From: Aphanomyces cochlioides
Taxonomy: Eukaryota; Oomycota; Saprolegniomycetes; Saprolegniales; Verrucalvaceae
Length of the DNA: 64,000 nucleotides
NCBI GenBank assembly: GCA_019828595.1
Contig: JAHQRK010000001.1
Span: 3,472,001 to 3,536,000, forward strand
Direction of reading: 5' to 3'
The number at the start of each line of letters is the position of its first letter. Position 1 is the first letter of the stretch. The position numbers and the translations under genes were made by a program. Below, piece after piece: positions 53,476 through 62,668 of this stretch. The notes below the pieces were generated by a model that did no database searches, was not told where the DNA came from, and saw only the letters and a program-made list of their open reading frames with translations.

Positions 53476-54694
53476 TTATATATTCAGCTGTAGATACTCG
53501 TCTAAACTCGGCGGATTGACGCCAAAGTACATGCTGATTTGGTTTCCATTGGGTTGCAGACAACAATGACAGTTCGCAAGCAAGGTAGCGAGAAAGATCT
53601 TCCCAACTGGCGCCTTTCGAGCCTTCATCTTCTTGTCATGATTCAAATATGACCATGACACCTTGAGCCGGCAATATGACCATTCGACCGATTCACGAAC
53701 GGAGCTCATTCGAACATTGAAACGCCGTTGCTTGCTCATGGCACCAACGGAGGGAAAAGGAGACATAATATACTCAGAGCATGAGTACGCAGGGTCTCCG
53801 TAGATGACTTTCCCTCGATACAGTGGATCGCCGTCAAGCAATCCTGACAACACGAGCATTGTGGAATCATGTCTGCGGCCTTCTAGAGGACCGAACATAC
53901 TCACTATAATACCATCAGGCGAGGTAATAGCCTGAAAGTTGAGGCAGTGGCGCCTTGGATGTCCATTGTAAACGGAACGCTGGAGATTTTCGCCACGACC
54001 CGCCTTGTTTCGACGTGGCGACGGTCGAGATATGTATAGCTTTGTTCCTATCTCAAGTTAATAACCTCAATAAATTTCATGAATTACCATCGATGAATCC
54101 CCAGCAACCGTCGAGCTTTGTACCTTCATCCTTTACCGCCTGGCAATACGTGTCCATGCGGCCTTCCAGCAGATTTTTATTGATCTTTATCAATGACGAG
54201 TGTCTATCGTAGAGCATGCGTATTGAATGGACAAAAATGCGACTAGTTACAGACATGGATCGCCCAAACTCATTAGCAACTGTAAACAATTTGCTTGGCT
54301 CGGACAGACGCCTGCAGACAATTGCCATTGCCTCTAGGTTAGAAACATTGTCAGCTGATGCAGTCGCAACACGTGGCTCGGGGAAAAGCCTTTTGGCGAG
54401 GCAACGGAGCTGTGGAACAGAAAATCGGTAGCGCTTAATTGCTGTTGCATCATCGATCATCTCGTTGAAGCTGATCGAACGGTCAATGATTGGCGTTGGC
54501 CGCCTCAAACGCAAGAGATTGTTGTCGTGGAGGAACTTCACAATCTTGAGGAATCTGTCGTTCTTGCCACGACATGCAACATATAGTCGACACACAAGGT
54601 TGGCTGCTTGAGTGCGGCCAAGGGGTGGTGCGATGTACACCATGCAAAAATTGAAGTGATGCACGTCCGGAAATGCAAGACTTCCGGAAAACAT
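53476..54694 (-). CDS. PIF/Harbinger-type transposase (copy 3), apparently intact
   Basis: Two minus-strand exons, 54694-54088 and 54047-53476, joined across a 40-nt GT-AG intron, 392 residues. The N-terminal half has helical DNA-binding character (YRFSVPQLRCLAKRLFPEP, VANEFGRSMSVTSRIFV). Catalytic core: GCWGFIDGTKLYISRPS (first Asp), NGHPRRHCLNFQAITSPDG, VIYGDPAYSCSEYI (second Asp) and SSVRESVEWSYCRLKV (Glu). It differs strongly from copies 1 and 2, so this is a separate family. ATG at 54694 is the first in frame; ATG at about 54640 (MVYIAPPLG) is also possible. GCTCAAAT/ATTTGAGC-type words recur just outside (54706, 54718, 54735) and may be subterminal binding sites. Confidence 0.85.
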
Positions 54695-55595
54695 CCCAAA
54701 CTGTCGCTCAAATCCAGTTGAGCAAATCGGCCAGTTTGCTCAAATGTGAACTTCAGTGGCTCCGTCGAGCAGTTTCAGTAGCCAATCAAAATACAGGATT
54801 CTGAAACTGAAATTGAAATTGAAGTTTTACCTCGCTTCGAATATTCTCTATTGTATCGACACCACAATATGACCTTTCATCTCGTTTCAAGCTTAATTTC
54901 GTTGTCACCTCAACATTGGCAGTCGTATCCAGTCCAAGGTAATGCTCCTGGATGCAATATTACACTGCGTGGCCAGACTGCGAGATGATACGAGAAATTG
55001 TCGTTCATCTCACTTCTGACAACAACCAAGTTGGCCCCATTATTCGCTGCATGAGACACATAATGATATACGAGAGCTCTTGGTTGGACATACCAGCCAC
55101 TTTATGTTTGAGTGTCTTGGGACGTCGTGCGTCCAGCCTCACTGACGATCTGCTTGTTTGAATCGACACTTGGCTCTGTCCTGCGTGTCAGTTCAGTAAC
55201 TCTAATGATATAGCACTCCTTCACCAAACCAATAGCTGTCTGTACAAGAAAATCCTTTGTCGATGCAAATGAAGCGAATCAACTTTGGATCTTTGAGCGC
55301 AGTTCATTTTACAACTTTCTCTCATCGGGAATCCGCTCATATTAGATAGTGTTCCCATATTTATGTCGAAATAGTTTACAAGCTAATATGTACTACCGAC
55401 ATTCCGGGTATAATTTGTCTTTTACCGGGTATTTGACTCATCCGCCCGGTATTTGATATCGTACTTAATCAGCAACTCTTAAAACCAACCAAATCCTTGA
55501 CACCAACAAGTCGACCTTGAACCGCGCCATCCGAGGTACATCCAGCTCTTGTGACTACATTAACGCCGCTGCTGGTAGGATAAGTCAAGGCCAAG
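54695..55595. other. intergenic, right side of transposon island
   Basis: Holds the GCTCAAAT words, an AGCCAATCAAAAT box at 54780 and a short frame at 54952-55161 without support. No gene recognised. Confidence 0.4.
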
Positions 55596-57046
55596 ATGAA
55601 GCGAAAACAACAGAATAAATCCAACTACAAAGCCAAGACAAAGGGTAAGCCGAAAGCCGGTGCGGCTGCTGCAAAGAAAGCCAAATTGGGCGACGATGCG
55701 TTCGACTGGGGCGATGGCAATGCCCACGTTGCGTCTGACAGTGAGTTGTCAGGCGATGACAATGGCAAGGACGACAAAGACGAAGAAGAGGATCCTTTTG
55801 CCAATGAAACAGCGGACGAAACCCGCGTGCGATTGGCGAAATCATACTTGGGCAAACTCCAGGACAAGTTCCAAGACAACGACGATGACGACGACCAAGA
55901 CCGACTTGCAAAGCAATTGGAAAAGGATGTGGCTGAAAGCGACGGGAAGCTATTCAAACTTGTTGCGGACAAGTTGGCCTCGTTCGAGTTTGACGAAGAG
56001 TCGAGCAAGTTCCTCAAAGGACACAACGTGACCGTCACGTGCGTTTGTACATCTGAAGACGGTCGCTTGATCTACTCCGCGGCCAAAGACGGATCGATTC
56101 TCAAATGGAGCATTACTTCAGATGGCGTGACAAAGACGAAATTGATCGCACCCGTTGAAGAGGACAACAACGACAAAAAGCCAACGAAGGCGGTGCCAGA
56201 CCACAAGAAGACCGTCTTGGCTTTGGCCCTCAGTTCTGACAACAAATACTTGGCGAGTGGTGGCGTCGACAAGATCTTGCGTGTCTGGAATGGTGAATCG
56301 AACGAATGCATCGAAAGCTTCAAAGGCCATCGCGATGCTATCTCGAGTTTGGCGTTCCGAAAGAAGGCTCACATGCTCTTCTCTGGCTCGTTTGACCGCA
56401 CCGTGAAGCACTGGAACTTGACTGAAATGGGCTACATCGAGACGCTCTTTGGCCATCAGAATGAAATCACAGCCGTGGATTGTCTCCAGAAGGATCGCGT
56501 TGTCTCTGTCGGCCGAGATGCCAGTGTCCGCCTGTGGAAGATCCCTGAAGAAACACAACTCGTCTTTCACGGCACGGGGTCCATTGATTGCCTTGCTATG
56601 ATCAACGACGAGTACTACGTCACTGGCGACGACAGCGGTGAGCTGAAGCACTTCCTAGCATCCTCTGAACTCTTCTTGTAGGAAGTCTCGTGCTCTGGTT
56701 CAATGCAAAGAAGAAACCGACTTTTACTCAGCGAGCAGCACACGGTGGAGCGTGGATTACAAGCGTCGCCGTGCTTCCACGAACAGATTTGATCGCCTCG
56801 GGGTCATCTGATGGCTTTGTGCGACTGTGGAAAGCCAACTTGAAAGCTCGGTCGCTTGAAGCAATCGGCGCTGTCCCAGTTGGCGAAGGATTTGTCAACT
56901 CGTTGGCGTTCCCCAAGGATGGCGGATTTCTCGTCGCTGGTGTTGGCAAGGAACACCGACTTGGTCGATGGGATGTCAAGAAGCAAGGAAAGAACGGTGT
57001 CGTGCTCATCGCGCTGCCGAGTCTCGACGAAGATGACGACGCATAA
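55596..57046 (+). CDS. RRP9: U3 snoRNP protein U3-55K/RRP9
   Basis: Two exons, 55596-56637 and 56682-57046, with a 44-nt GT-AG intron, 468 residues. A basic then acidic N-terminal region (KRKQQNKSNYKAKTKGK, DDNGKDDKDEEEDPF) is followed by the helical segment RVRLAKSYLGKLQ, and seven WD40 blades: FLKGHNVTVTCVCTSEDG, ALSSDNKYLASGGVDKILRV, FKGHRDAISSLAF, SGSFDRTVKHWNL, VSVGRDASVRLWKI, TGDDSGSLVLWFNAKKKPTF, ASGSSDGFVRLWKA. This order is diagnostic for RRP9, which binds the box B/C motif of U3 snoRNA and supports 18S rRNA processing. Its stop lies 22 bp from the convergent neighbour. Confidence 0.93.
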
Positions 57047-57068
57047 CCATCGTAAACTAGTGTTTTAG

Positions 57069-58041
57069 TTATTTCACCATGTCCAACTCGTCGGCGTCAT
57101 CGATCGATATCACATCGTCGTCCTCAAAGGCTCTAACGTCGTTCATCGGCTCATCTTCACTGTCAGGTTCGTCCTTCTCCTCATCCACCTTGGTCTCCTT
57201 CGCCAATGCTTTTTCATGAATACTATCTTTGGTCTTGGACGCTGCGGGCATCGTTTCACCAAAGTCGCCTTTCTTGGAGACTTCAGTTTGTACGTCTTTC
57301 TTCCCTCTTGGTGGATGCCCATCAGATCTCTGTCTCGTGAGAAGTCCGCGGTTTGCGCGATGGCCGTCACCATTGCCCTGCATGGAAGTCGCTGAATGGG
57401 ATCGTACAAAGTCGCCACGCTCAATGGCATTGGCGTCTTTGCGGCGTCTGGACGTCGGTTGTGTCTTCGTTGGCATTACTTCATCATGCATTTCCAGTGG
57501 GGTTAATGGTGAAGTTTCGGTAATTTGAACGAGAGTCTGTGTTTGCAAGGGCTTTGGATCGATGGTCGCCTTTACGACAGCGGCGGTTGTTGTAGTAGAT
57601 GCAGCGCTATCTGCTGGTGTCGTGACGACTGTAGGTGCCGATATGGTGGCCTTAGCCTGCGCGGCATCTTTTGCGGTCGGCGACTTGGTAAGCTTCTGAA
57701 CGGTCTTCTCATTGAGTTCCCACGTCAGTCGTTGGCGGGGAGTCATCGGTCGGGATTGGCGGACCAGTTCCCATTTCATAACTTTCATGCGCTCTTCAGC
57801 ATCGGCAGCTTGGACAATTTTCTCGTGGGCTTCCAGCTGGGCTGTCGCAACCTACACATCCACCAGTGTGTGTATCGCAGTTCGTAGCTTTTATCGCACG
57901 CACCATCTCTTCCAAGACAGCCATTTTATACTTGAGCATGCGTCTTTCATCTTGGAGCTTGTTTATTTCCGCCTCGCGCTCTTTCTCTAGAGCATGCAGC
58001 GTCGCAATCTCTTTCTTGAGGCTACTTTGGCCGCAGCCCAT
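57069..58041 (-). CDS. coiled-coil protein with N-terminal acylation motif
   Basis: Two minus-strand exons, 58041-57904 and 57851-57069, 306 residues. ATG at 58041 gives MGCGQSSLKKE, a good N-myristoylation context with an adjacent Cys that could be palmitoylated. A coiled coil follows (LHALEKEREAEINKLQDER, KMAVLEEM spliced to VATAQLEAHEKIVQAADAEE). The rest is low-complexity, Thr/Ala-rich, then basic and acidic (DVRAFEDDDVISIDDADEL). The 52-nt intron is required by the coiled-coil frame. Probably a peripheral membrane protein; no family recognised. Confidence 0.65.
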
Positions 58042-58476
58042 TGAATCCAAACCGTCAGCGTCGTCGCTGTCCCATAGATCTTATCGCGATCGGACTAAAT
58101 TTAACTTGGGCATGTCCCATAGCATCTTTTGATGTGGCTGATCGCTCGTCCTCTCGATCGCCTTTCTTTTGTCAGCGGAAGCTTCATTCTAGCTCCACAA
58201 GCATCGTCCAAGAGTCAGACATCCCATTGCATCATCGAGTTGAACTTTCACTTCAACATGATGTTGTGGGTACTTTCTCCTCGAAAATTTATGGATATTA
58301 TTCGAAATTCTTGAAATTATCGAATTAATTGTATTTAAATTTATTTTTCGAATTTAATTTTTGTACTGTGTCAGAAAACAGACACACGTCGCCTGACCAG
58401 TCCAACTACCGTACAAATACATTGTATCTTGGACCAGACATTTCGAATTTGTCATCAAATCCATCAAGTTGTTCCC
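58042..58476. other. divergent promoter region, nothing specific
   Basis: Between the acylated coiled-coil gene and the RING-kinase gene. A/T-rich at 58310-58365. No motif or RNA recognised with confidence. Confidence 0.4.
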
Positions 58477-59811
58477 ATGGCAAGTCAACTTCGCCGCGTC
58501 CTTTCCGACTCCTCTCTGGACCGTCGGATGTGCCAGCATAGCCCAGAGCTAGAAGAAGCCAAGCAGTGGGCAGACTATCGTCGACAACGAGTTCTCGAAT
58601 CATATGGGCTCCCCCGGGGCTATTCGAACAATCTGGCCAAAATGCGCTGCCGCCACACAACTGTCAAAGAAAAATTGCTCCACTCGAGCGTGAGTATTGC
58701 CAAAGCGACCCATGGATGGATGCTCCCGTACGTCTGCAGTTTGTGCCACACGCCTGGAGCGACGTGCTTGATTGCTGGATGTGGTCATTACTTTCATGGA
58801 TCGTGTATTGTTCGCTGGCTTGGAAGTCACTCACATTGTCCCAAGTGTGACCGATTCATTGACTTGCTTCTTCCAGCACATTTGACTCTCCACCCTCCTC
58901 GGTTTCGCAAATCGTTCAGTTGCTTTTCCAAAGGACCAGACTTCTTTGACATTGACTTTGACCAACGGTATGAAGTTTCGAAGCTACTCCTGGGCAAAGG
59001 AACTTACGCATCAGTCTACCTCGGCCGTGAGAGATCGACAAATACCCCAGTTGCCATCAAGCGTGTGCTCAAAACTGGTCTGAAGTCGGATCTCGAGAAT
59101 GTCAAGGCGCTAGAAGAAATTGCAGTCCTTCATGGTCTTCATCACGATCACATTGTCAATTTGCATGCCGCATTTAGCTCACCTACGCATTATATCCTTG
59201 TGATGGACCATGTCGAGGGTGGTACGCTTGAAGATTGGATGCATGCATGGGTTGATGGCCAGTCGTCACTTGGGCCAAGAGGTCACAAACGTCCCCTGAG
59301 CGAAGCTATCCTTCGTTGTGTGATGCGAGATGTCATTTCAGCGCTTGTCTACCTACATACCATTGCTGGAGTCGTCCATGGCGATATCAAACCGAGCAAT
59401 ATTTTGATGGATCGATCCTTCAACGTTTGCTTTCCAGTAGCGAAACTGTGCGACTTTGGCAATGCTGTTCGAATGCATCCTGGTCTACCACTCCAGCAGG
59501 ACATTGCCGGTAGTTTTGGCTACATGGCTCCTGAGCTCTTGTGCCACGAGACTGCTGTCACACCTGCATCGGACATGTGGTCGATCGGTCTTGTCGCCTA
59601 TGACGCTCTGGTCGCATTCACACCATTCTATCCTTACAACACGTGTACAACTGACGAAGCTACCTATCCTCGACGGGATTTCAAGCACATTTCACCACAA
59701 TGCGTCGATTTCCTACAGAAGATCTTGGTACGTGACCCAACGAAACGCATGACGGCGCAACAAGCCGCCTCACATCCGTTCCTCAATATTGCGCCTTGCA
59801 TGTGTGCGTGA
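58477..59811 (+). CDS. RING finger-protein kinase fusion
   Basis: Single exon, 444 residues from ATG at 58477 (MASQLRRVLSDSS). Residues about 85-125 are a RING-H2-like finger: CSLCHTPGATCLIAGCGHYF, HGSC, SHSHCPKC. A Ser/Thr kinase domain follows from about 165 to the end: LGKGTYASVYLG (glycine loop), VAIKRVLK (ATP Lys), EEIAVL (helix C Glu), VVHGDIKPSNIL (catalytic Asp, with Gly in place of the HRD Arg), CDFGNA, YMAPELL, DMWSIGLVAYDAL. All catalytic residues are present, so it should be active; HGD rather than HRD means it may not need activation-loop phosphorylation. The finger would recruit a ubiquitin-conjugating enzyme. A frame extends upstream but lacks an ATG. Confidence 0.85.
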   Translation: MASQLRRVLSDSSLDRRMCQHSPELEEAKQWADYRRQRVLESYGLPRGYSNNLAKMRCRHTTVKEKLLHSSVSIAKATHGWMLPYVCSLCHTPGATCLIAGCGHYFHGSCIVRWLGSHSHCPKCDRFIDLLLPAHLTLHPPRFRKSFSCFSKGPDFFDIDFDQRYEVSKLLLGKGTYASVYLGRERSTNTPVAIKRVLKTGLKSDLENVKALEEIAVLHGLHHDHIVNLHAAFSSPTHYILVMDHVEGGTLEDWMHAWVDGQSSLGPRGHKRPLSEAILRCVMRDVISALVYLHTIAGVVHGDIKPSNILMDRSFNVCFPVAKLCDFGNAVRMHPGLPLQQDIAGSFGYMAPELLCHETAVTPASDMWSIGLVAYDALVAFTPFYPYNTCTTDEATYPRRDFKHISPQCVDFLQKILVRDPTKRMTAQQAASHPFLNIAPCMCA

Positions 59812-59847
59812 GTAGAAAGATTTCCAAATGAGTATAATAACAATTTT

Positions 59848-59912
59848 TGATTGGTTAGAATTTTACACTGGGGCCAATCAGAAATCATTATTAGATTTAA
59901 TTTGACCAATCA
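59848..59912. promoter_or_regulatory. three CCAAT boxes before the thioesterase gene
   Basis: GATTGGTTAGAA (about 59850), GGCCAATCAGAAA (59872) and GACCAATCATAA (59904) in inverted and direct order within 65 bp, ending 12-15 bp before the ATG at 59925. Confidence 0.45.
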
Positions 59913-59924
59913 TAATACAGTCAA

Positions 59925-60584
59925 ATGCAATTTCTGCAGTGGCTTGCGATGGCGCAGACCTGTCAGCAAGCAGGAGTGATCTGGCTCCATGGTCTTGGCG
60001 ACTCTGGCGCGGGATGGAGCAGTCTTCGTGACGAGTTTGCGCATTTGAATCACATCAAGTGGGAGTTTCCCGACGCGCCGACGAATTTTGTCACGTGCAA
60101 TCATGGACCAAGCTCATCATGGTTTGATATTCATGATATTCCCATCACTCCGTCAACAGCCCCGCGAGAACCGCTCAATGGCTTGAATGACTCGGTGAAG
60201 AAGATCCACGACGCGATCAAGCGCATGGAGGCCTCTGGAATTTCATCGGATCGCATCGTTGTTGGAGGATTCAGCCAAGGTTCGCTCTTGGCTATTCTCT
60301 CGTCTCTTCGTTACGAGGGCGCTCTTGCTGGTGCTGTGGGGTTCAGTGGCTGGCTTCCATCTGAAGAGTACTTGAAAGACTTACCGACCAAGTCGCTCAA
60401 AGTTTTGATTGCACATGGCAGTGCTGACAATGTGGTGCAATATCCATTGGGAAAAATCATGGCAGACCGTTTGACGTCTCAAGGACATTCTGTCCAATTC
60501 GAGACATATCCTGGCATGGCGCATTCTGCATGTGCTAAGGAAATGCAAGACTTGGAAGCTTTCCTCAAGAGCGTTCTTCCATGA
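59925..60584 (+). CDS. acyl-protein thioesterase / lysophospholipase (APT family)
   Basis: Single exon, 219 residues. Alpha/beta-hydrolase of the APT1/2 family: VIWLHGLGDSGAGWSSL (oxyanion region), FPDAPTNFVTCNHG, WFDIHDI, nucleophile Ser in VGGFSQGSLLA, catalytic Asp in IAHGSADNVV and His in YPGMAHSAC. Length matches APT1 (about 230). These enzymes remove palmitate from cysteine residues of signalling proteins and also hydrolyse lysophospholipids. The ATG at 59925 is used; ATG at 59949 (MAQTCQQAGV) is also possible. Closely spaced CCAAT boxes precede it. Confidence 0.93.
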   Translation: MQFLQWLAMAQTCQQAGVIWLHGLGDSGAGWSSLRDEFAHLNHIKWEFPDAPTNFVTCNHGPSSSWFDIHDIPITPSTAPREPLNGLNDSVKKIHDAIKRMEASGISSDRIVVGGFSQGSLLAILSSLRYEGALAGAVGFSGWLPSEEYLKDLPTKSLKVLIAHGSADNVVQYPLGKIMADRLTSQGHSVQFETYPGMAHSACAKEMQDLEAFLKSVLP

Positions 60585-60978
60585 ACCGAATCGTCCATTT
60601 GAATCCAATTCGTCCTTGTCGAAACTGGCTTGTGTCCCTTGCCTTTTGTCGTCGTAGCTTTCATCTCTCAGGCTACCGGCGTACTTCGATACGCTCTTTC
60701 TACATCTTGCATTCTCAGGGAGCTCCATCTAGCGGTCCTCATTTTCTTTGCCATGGAAAAGCGGCGGCAATTCCGCTTGGCATTGCTTCCTTCCAATACT
60801 GTCATGTCTTCAATTTGTCAAGAATTTATTTTAATTCATACTGAAATCAAGTATAAATAAAATATTTGAAAACAATTACGTCCATTTCAATTCGAGCCAA
60901 GCGATTGGTCGTCATGGCACCAACCAATGCTGGAAATACCTCTTTGGACTCCAGTGTCGATTCCACCAAGCCGAGAAG
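60585..60978. other. intergenic between APT and GNL2
   Basis: No supported gene. Frames on both strands exist, including one antisense to the thioesterase 3' end, but none has family support. Confidence 0.4.
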
Positions 60979-62652
60979 ATGCCGCCGACAAAGATCCCGA
61001 AGAAGCGCATGGGTATTAACACCAAAGGAGCCAGCGCGGACAATCCGAATCGCAAGATTCCAAAGAAGCAAAAGGCTGCCAACATGCGTGACAAAGCGAC
61101 GATCAATCGTCTCAATATGTACCGCAACTCGGGACCAATTCGCAACAAAAAGGGCAAGGTCGTGGGCGGTAGTTTGATGATGGCTGGACGTCAAGGTGGT
61201 GTCGCGATGAATGATGCCAGTGCACCATCTCGTATTGCCCCAGATCGACGATGGTTCGGTAACACCCGCGTTGTGGGTCAAAAGGAACTCGACAAGTTCC
61301 GCAATGAAATGAATGTCAAAGCTGCAGATCCATACTCCGTCGTGCTTCGCACGCGCAAATTGCCTATGGGTTTGATCCAAGATTCGACCAAAGTTACGCA
61401 CATGAAGCTCCTTGAAACGGAAACGTTTGAAGAAACTTTCGGCAAGCAACGTACTCGTAAGCGCGCCAAACTCAACGGTGTCAGTGACTTGGAAGCTCTC
61501 GTAAACCGCGCAAACGAAGAAGCCAACAAGTATGAAACCAAAGGCGTAGATCGCAACATTGAAGTCGAAGTGGATTTCAAGGACGCAACCTCCCACGATG
61601 TCTTCAACAAGGGCCAGAGTAAGCGTATTTGGGGAGAACTCTACAAGGTGCTTGACTGCTCGGACGTTGTCATTCAAGTGCTTGATGCTCGAAACGTACC
61701 TGGCACTCGAAGTGAGCACATTGAACGACATTTGCGTACAAATGCGTCCCACAAGCATCTTATCTACGTAATCAACAAGTGCGACTTGGTGCCCAACTGG
61801 GTCACCAAGAAGTGGGTGCAAATCCTCAGCAAGACGACGCCAACACTTGCCTTCCATGCGAGTTTGAACAGTCCATTCGGCAAGGGCGCACTTATCAATT
61901 TGCTCCGTCAATTTGCCAAGCTCCACGCCGAGAAGAAACAAATTTCCGTCGGGCTCATCGGTTACCCCAATGTGGGCAAGAGTTCCGTCATCAATGCGCT
62001 CCGCAAGAAGCGAGTGTGCAAAGTGGCTCCAATTCCCGGTGAAACCAAGGTTTGGCAGTACATTACGCTCATGCGCCGTATCTTCTTGATCGATTGTCCT
62101 GGTGTCGTCTATGACGGTGTCAACGATGGCGAAGTCGAAACGGTGCTCAAGGGTGTCGTCCGCGCTGAAAAGTTGCCACAGCCTGCAGAATTCATTTTGC
62201 CTATCTTAGAGCGCGTCAAGAAGGATCACATAGTCAAAGTGTATGGCATTGCCGACTGGAAAGATGAAGTGGATTTCTTGGACCAACTTGCCATCAAATG
62301 CGGCAAATTGCTCCCCAAGGGTGAAGCTGACCACAACAATGTTGCCGTGCAAGTCATTAACGATTTCATCCGTGGCAAATTGCCCTGGTTCATTGCCCCG
62401 CCACTTAAACCTGAAGAACAAGCGGAGATCGACGCTGGCAAGGATGTGACGAATGAAGAACTAGCTGCTTTCCAAACTCAAGCCCTTAAGGGCAATGGCC
62501 TTGACGACGAAAACGTCGATGGAGAGGAAGAAGAGGAAGAAGGCGATGAAGGAGAAGACGAAGAGGAACACGGCGAAGAGGAGGAAGGCGATGAAGAGGA
62601 AGAGGGCGAAGGAGATGAAAACGAAGAAGAGGGTGATGAAGACGAAGAGTAG
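60979..62652 (+). CDS. GNL2: nucleolar GTPase GNL2/Nog2
   Basis: Single exon, 557 residues. Basic N terminus (MPPTKIPKKRMGINTKGAS) and the NGP1 N-terminal block (MYRNSGPIRNKKGKVVGG, APDRRWFGNTRVVGQKEL). The GTPase is circularly permuted as in the YlqF/YawG class: NKCDLVP (G4) precedes GYPNVGKSS (G1), then PGETKVWQYI (G2) and DCPGVVYD (G3). After IRGKLPWFIAPP the tail is a long Glu/Asp-rich stretch. GNL2 associates with pre-60S particles and licenses nuclear export. Its stop lies 16 bp from the convergent neighbour. Confidence 0.95.
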   Translation: MPPTKIPKKRMGINTKGASADNPNRKIPKKQKAANMRDKATINRLNMYRNSGPIRNKKGKVVGGSLMMAGRQGGVAMNDASAPSRIAPDRRWFGNTRVVGQKELDKFRNEMNVKAADPYSVVLRTRKLPMGLIQDSTKVTHMKLLETETFEETFGKQRTRKRAKLNGVSDLEALVNRANEEANKYETKGVDRNIEVEVDFKDATSHDVFNKGQSKRIWGELYKVLDCSDVVIQVLDARNVPGTRSEHIERHLRTNASHKHLIYVINKCDLVPNWVTKKWVQILSKTTPTLAFHASLNSPFGKGALINLLRQFAKLHAEKKQISVGLIGYPNVGKSSVINALRKKRVCKVAPIPGETKVWQYITLMRRIFLIDCPGVVYDGVNDGEVETVLKGVVRAEKLPQPAEFILPILERVKKDHIVKVYGIADWKDEVDFLDQLAIKCGKLLPKGEADHNNVAVQVINDFIRGKLPWFIAPPLKPEEQAEIDAGKDVTNEELAAFQTQALKGNGLDDENVDGEEEEEEGDEGEDEEEHGEEEEGDEEEEGEGDENEEEGDEDEE

Positions 62653-62668
62653 AGTCTAATATATTATT

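Noticed and set aside
60381..60728. Minus-strand frame of 115 residues overlapping the thioesterase 3' end
   Set aside because: Most of it is antisense to a well supported enzyme gene and no family or splice evidence supports it.
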